Source of the DNA: Cladorhizidae sp. MBARI D1340-BT2
Lineage: Eukaryota > Porifera > Demospongiae > Poecilosclerida > Cladorhizidae
Reading direction: 5' to 3'
DNA: 64,000 nt
Assembly (NCBI GenBank): GCA_028752905.1
Contig: JAQNBH010000013.1
Location: 23,201,477 to 23,265,476, forward strand
This document shows, piece by piece, positions 62,913 through 64,000 of the stretch (the first letter of the stretch is position 1; every line of letters starts with the position of its first letter). The notes under the pieces were generated by a model. The model did not search any database and was not told the DNA's origin. It was given only the letters and a program-made list of their open reading frames with translations. The position numbers were made by a program, and so were the translations under genes.

Positions 62913-63822
62913 TTCTCTCTCTTGATACCAAACATACGTATATTCTGCATACAGGAATCACAAGATAGGTTTCTCTATGTGTTCTCTATCTAGATGCTAA
63001 ACAGGTTAGCTTCATAGATTCTCCACACTTCACTGTATAAACTTGATATATAGCTATTAAGATAGGTCTCTCCCTGTGCTCTCTGTTGATATCAAACATC
63101 CATAATATTCTGCACACTTCACTGTAATGGACTTGATATGATTCGAATGATAGGTTTCATTATGTGTTCTCTATCTTGATATTTGCCCTAATTTGGTCTA
63201 TATGTTTCTCATTTTCCCCCCAAAAATCTTGTTATTTTGCCGTAAAGCTCATAACTTTTCTACACTTTACCCAAAAAAGATAATTTTTATATCACCGGAT
63301 AGCCCTTCTAATTATCTGTCTTTTGTACGTGCCAAAATTTTGAGTACTCTAAGTATTAGCAAGTTATGGTGATTTGAAGTGGTAAGGTTTGCGATCTTTC
63401 CTGGCGTTTTCCAGTTGCCAAAGCGGTGGCCTGCCAGTGAAAAACCACTACATTTATGATAATCTGTTGACATGTTGCAGATAAGGGCCTTCTCTATCAG
63501 TTGACAAAATCTGGGACTTTGGTCTTGTTAATTAGGGCAGTTATGAATTGTACTCTTACTTGATGCTAAACATGTTAGCTTCGTAGATTATCCACACTTC
63601 ACTGAATAGACTTGATGTATAGCTATTAAGATAGGACTCTCTAAGTGCTCTCTCTTGATACCAAACATCCATATATTCTGCACACTTCACTGTAATGGAC
63701 TTGCAAGATAGGTATCTCTCAGTGTTCTCTATCTTGAGCTAAACATGTTAGCTTCATAGATTCTCCACACTTCACTGAATAGACTTGATATAATTATAGC
63801 TCTAAAGGTAGGCCTCTCCCTG
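62913..63822 (+). repeat. Satellite monomer 70 (910 bp, L2)
   Basis: L2, W=T, tract T4C6A5, run C3A6, box CC/C, tail E1. It has AACATACGTA, the one-base-shorter TACAGGAATC for TACATAGAATC (shared with 71), and TTTATGATAA lacking one T near 63457. The two single-base losses give 910 bp. Confidence 0.97.
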
Positions 63823-64000
63823 TTCTCTCTCTTGATACCAAACATCCGTATATTCTGCATACAGGAATCACAAGATAGGTTTCTCTATGTGTTCTCTATC
63901 TAGATGCTAAACAGGTTAGCTTCATAGATTCTCCACACTTCACTGTATAAACTTGATATATAGCTATTAAGATAGGTCTCTCCCTGTGCTCTCTGTTGAT
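63823..64000 (+). repeat. Satellite monomer 71 (partial, cut by the window end, L2)
   Basis: The first 178 bp only. L2, with TACAGGAATC as in monomer 70, so this pair shares a recent origin. The array continues beyond 64000. Confidence 0.97.

Larger units (their letters stand above)
1..64000. repeat. Satellite DNA array, ~912-bp monomer, 70 full copies plus one partial
   Basis: The whole window is a direct tandem array in one orientation. I phased it on TTCTCTCTCTTGAT and located every monomer start by hand; spacing is 912 bp except for eight monomers of 908, 910 or 913 bp. Neighbouring copies differ at only a few sites, so the array is young or actively homogenised. Codes used in the monomer entries (offset 1 = first T of the phase motif): L state at offsets 79-94 is L1 CTAGATGCTAAATAGG, L2 CTAGATGCTAAACAGG or L3 CTTGATGCTAAACAGG. 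W is the variable base in TTTGG[T/A]CTATATG near offset 286. 'Tract' is the T-C-A homopolymer at offsets 301-315. 'Run' is the C-A run at offsets 359-367. 'Box' gives ATCA[CC/TC/GC]GG and the base in AGC[T/C/G]C at offsets 384-393. Tail is E1 CCTCTCCCTG, E2 CCTCTCTCTG, or E3 (4-bp deletion plus GGTCTCTCTCGG). Class counts for the 70 full monomers are L1 23, L2 22 and L3 25. No gene lies anywhere in the array. Confidence 0.99.

Noticed and set aside
1..64000. CRISPR array.
   Set aside because: Repeats are contiguous 912-bp units with no unique spacers, and no cas-like gene is present.
1..64000. Ribosomal DNA spacer or telomeric repeat.
   Set aside because: No rRNA sequence occurs in 64 kb, and I see no TTTAGGG or TTAGGG tandem runs.
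1..64000. A CENP-B-like box that would indicate a centromere.
   Set aside because: I did not find a TTCG....A..CGGG-type motif, so centromere identity cannot be claimed from sequence.
1..64000. Assembly artefact (one repeat unit expanded computationally).
   Set aside because: Monomers carry structured, haplotype-linked differences and many private substitutions, which a mechanical duplication would not produce. Copy number and order still need read support.

Overview
The window contains one thing: an uninterrupted head-to-tail array of a satellite monomer of about 912 bp. Phased on TTCTCTCTCTTGAT, it holds 70 complete monomers plus the first 178 bp of a 71st. 62 of the 70 are exactly 912 bp; the others are 913 (monomers 2 and 58), 908 (4, 6, 33, 34) or 910 (64, 70). 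The array runs through both window edges with no junction, no orientation switch and no intervening element. I see no gene, RNA gene, transposase or prokaryotic operon on either strand. The longest reading frames (61-92 codons) are frames through the repeat that open only where a private substitution or an extra C removes a stop.

This is eukaryotic nuclear heterochromatin (centromeric, pericentromeric, subtelomeric or knob-type). A hand count of 1861-2760 gives 328 G+C of 900 (36%). There are about nine CpG per monomer where about 30 would be expected, and several recurrent variants are C-to-T changes at CpG, which suggests cytosine methylation. The core of the monomer reads like the AT-rich non-coding part of plant LTR retrotransposons, so a plant is my best guess, but the sequence does not prove it and I do not recognise a named satellite family.

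The monomer is itself composite. Using monomer 3 (1826-2737) as reference: three short sub-repeats (a, b, c; 1824-2078), a core with no sub-repeat homology (2079-2463), and three more sub-repeats (e, f, g; 2464-2735). Read circularly, this is six consecutive sub-repeats of 70-98 bp alternating between two types (e1 f2 g1 a2 b1 c2). They make three roughly nucleosome-sized dimers of 174, 168 and 185 bp, interrupted by the core. The core is bounded by a perfect 10-bp inverted repeat (TGCCCTAATT / AATTAGGGCA, 357 bp end to end, TG...CA termini) and by a 16-bp imperfect direct repeat of a sub-repeat start. The simplest model is a ~175-bp satellite invaded by a TE-like element, with the composite then amplified.

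Above the monomer, variant haplotypes show recent local amplification of pairs (monomers 3-4, 5-8, 20-23, 30-31, 48-51) and of 2736-bp triplets (24-29, 40-45). There are also longer-range relationships (3-5 with 32-35; 47-52 with 54-57) and crossover or conversion mosaics. Monomers 64-71 carry more private changes than the central part, as if turnover were slower there or an array edge lay to the right.
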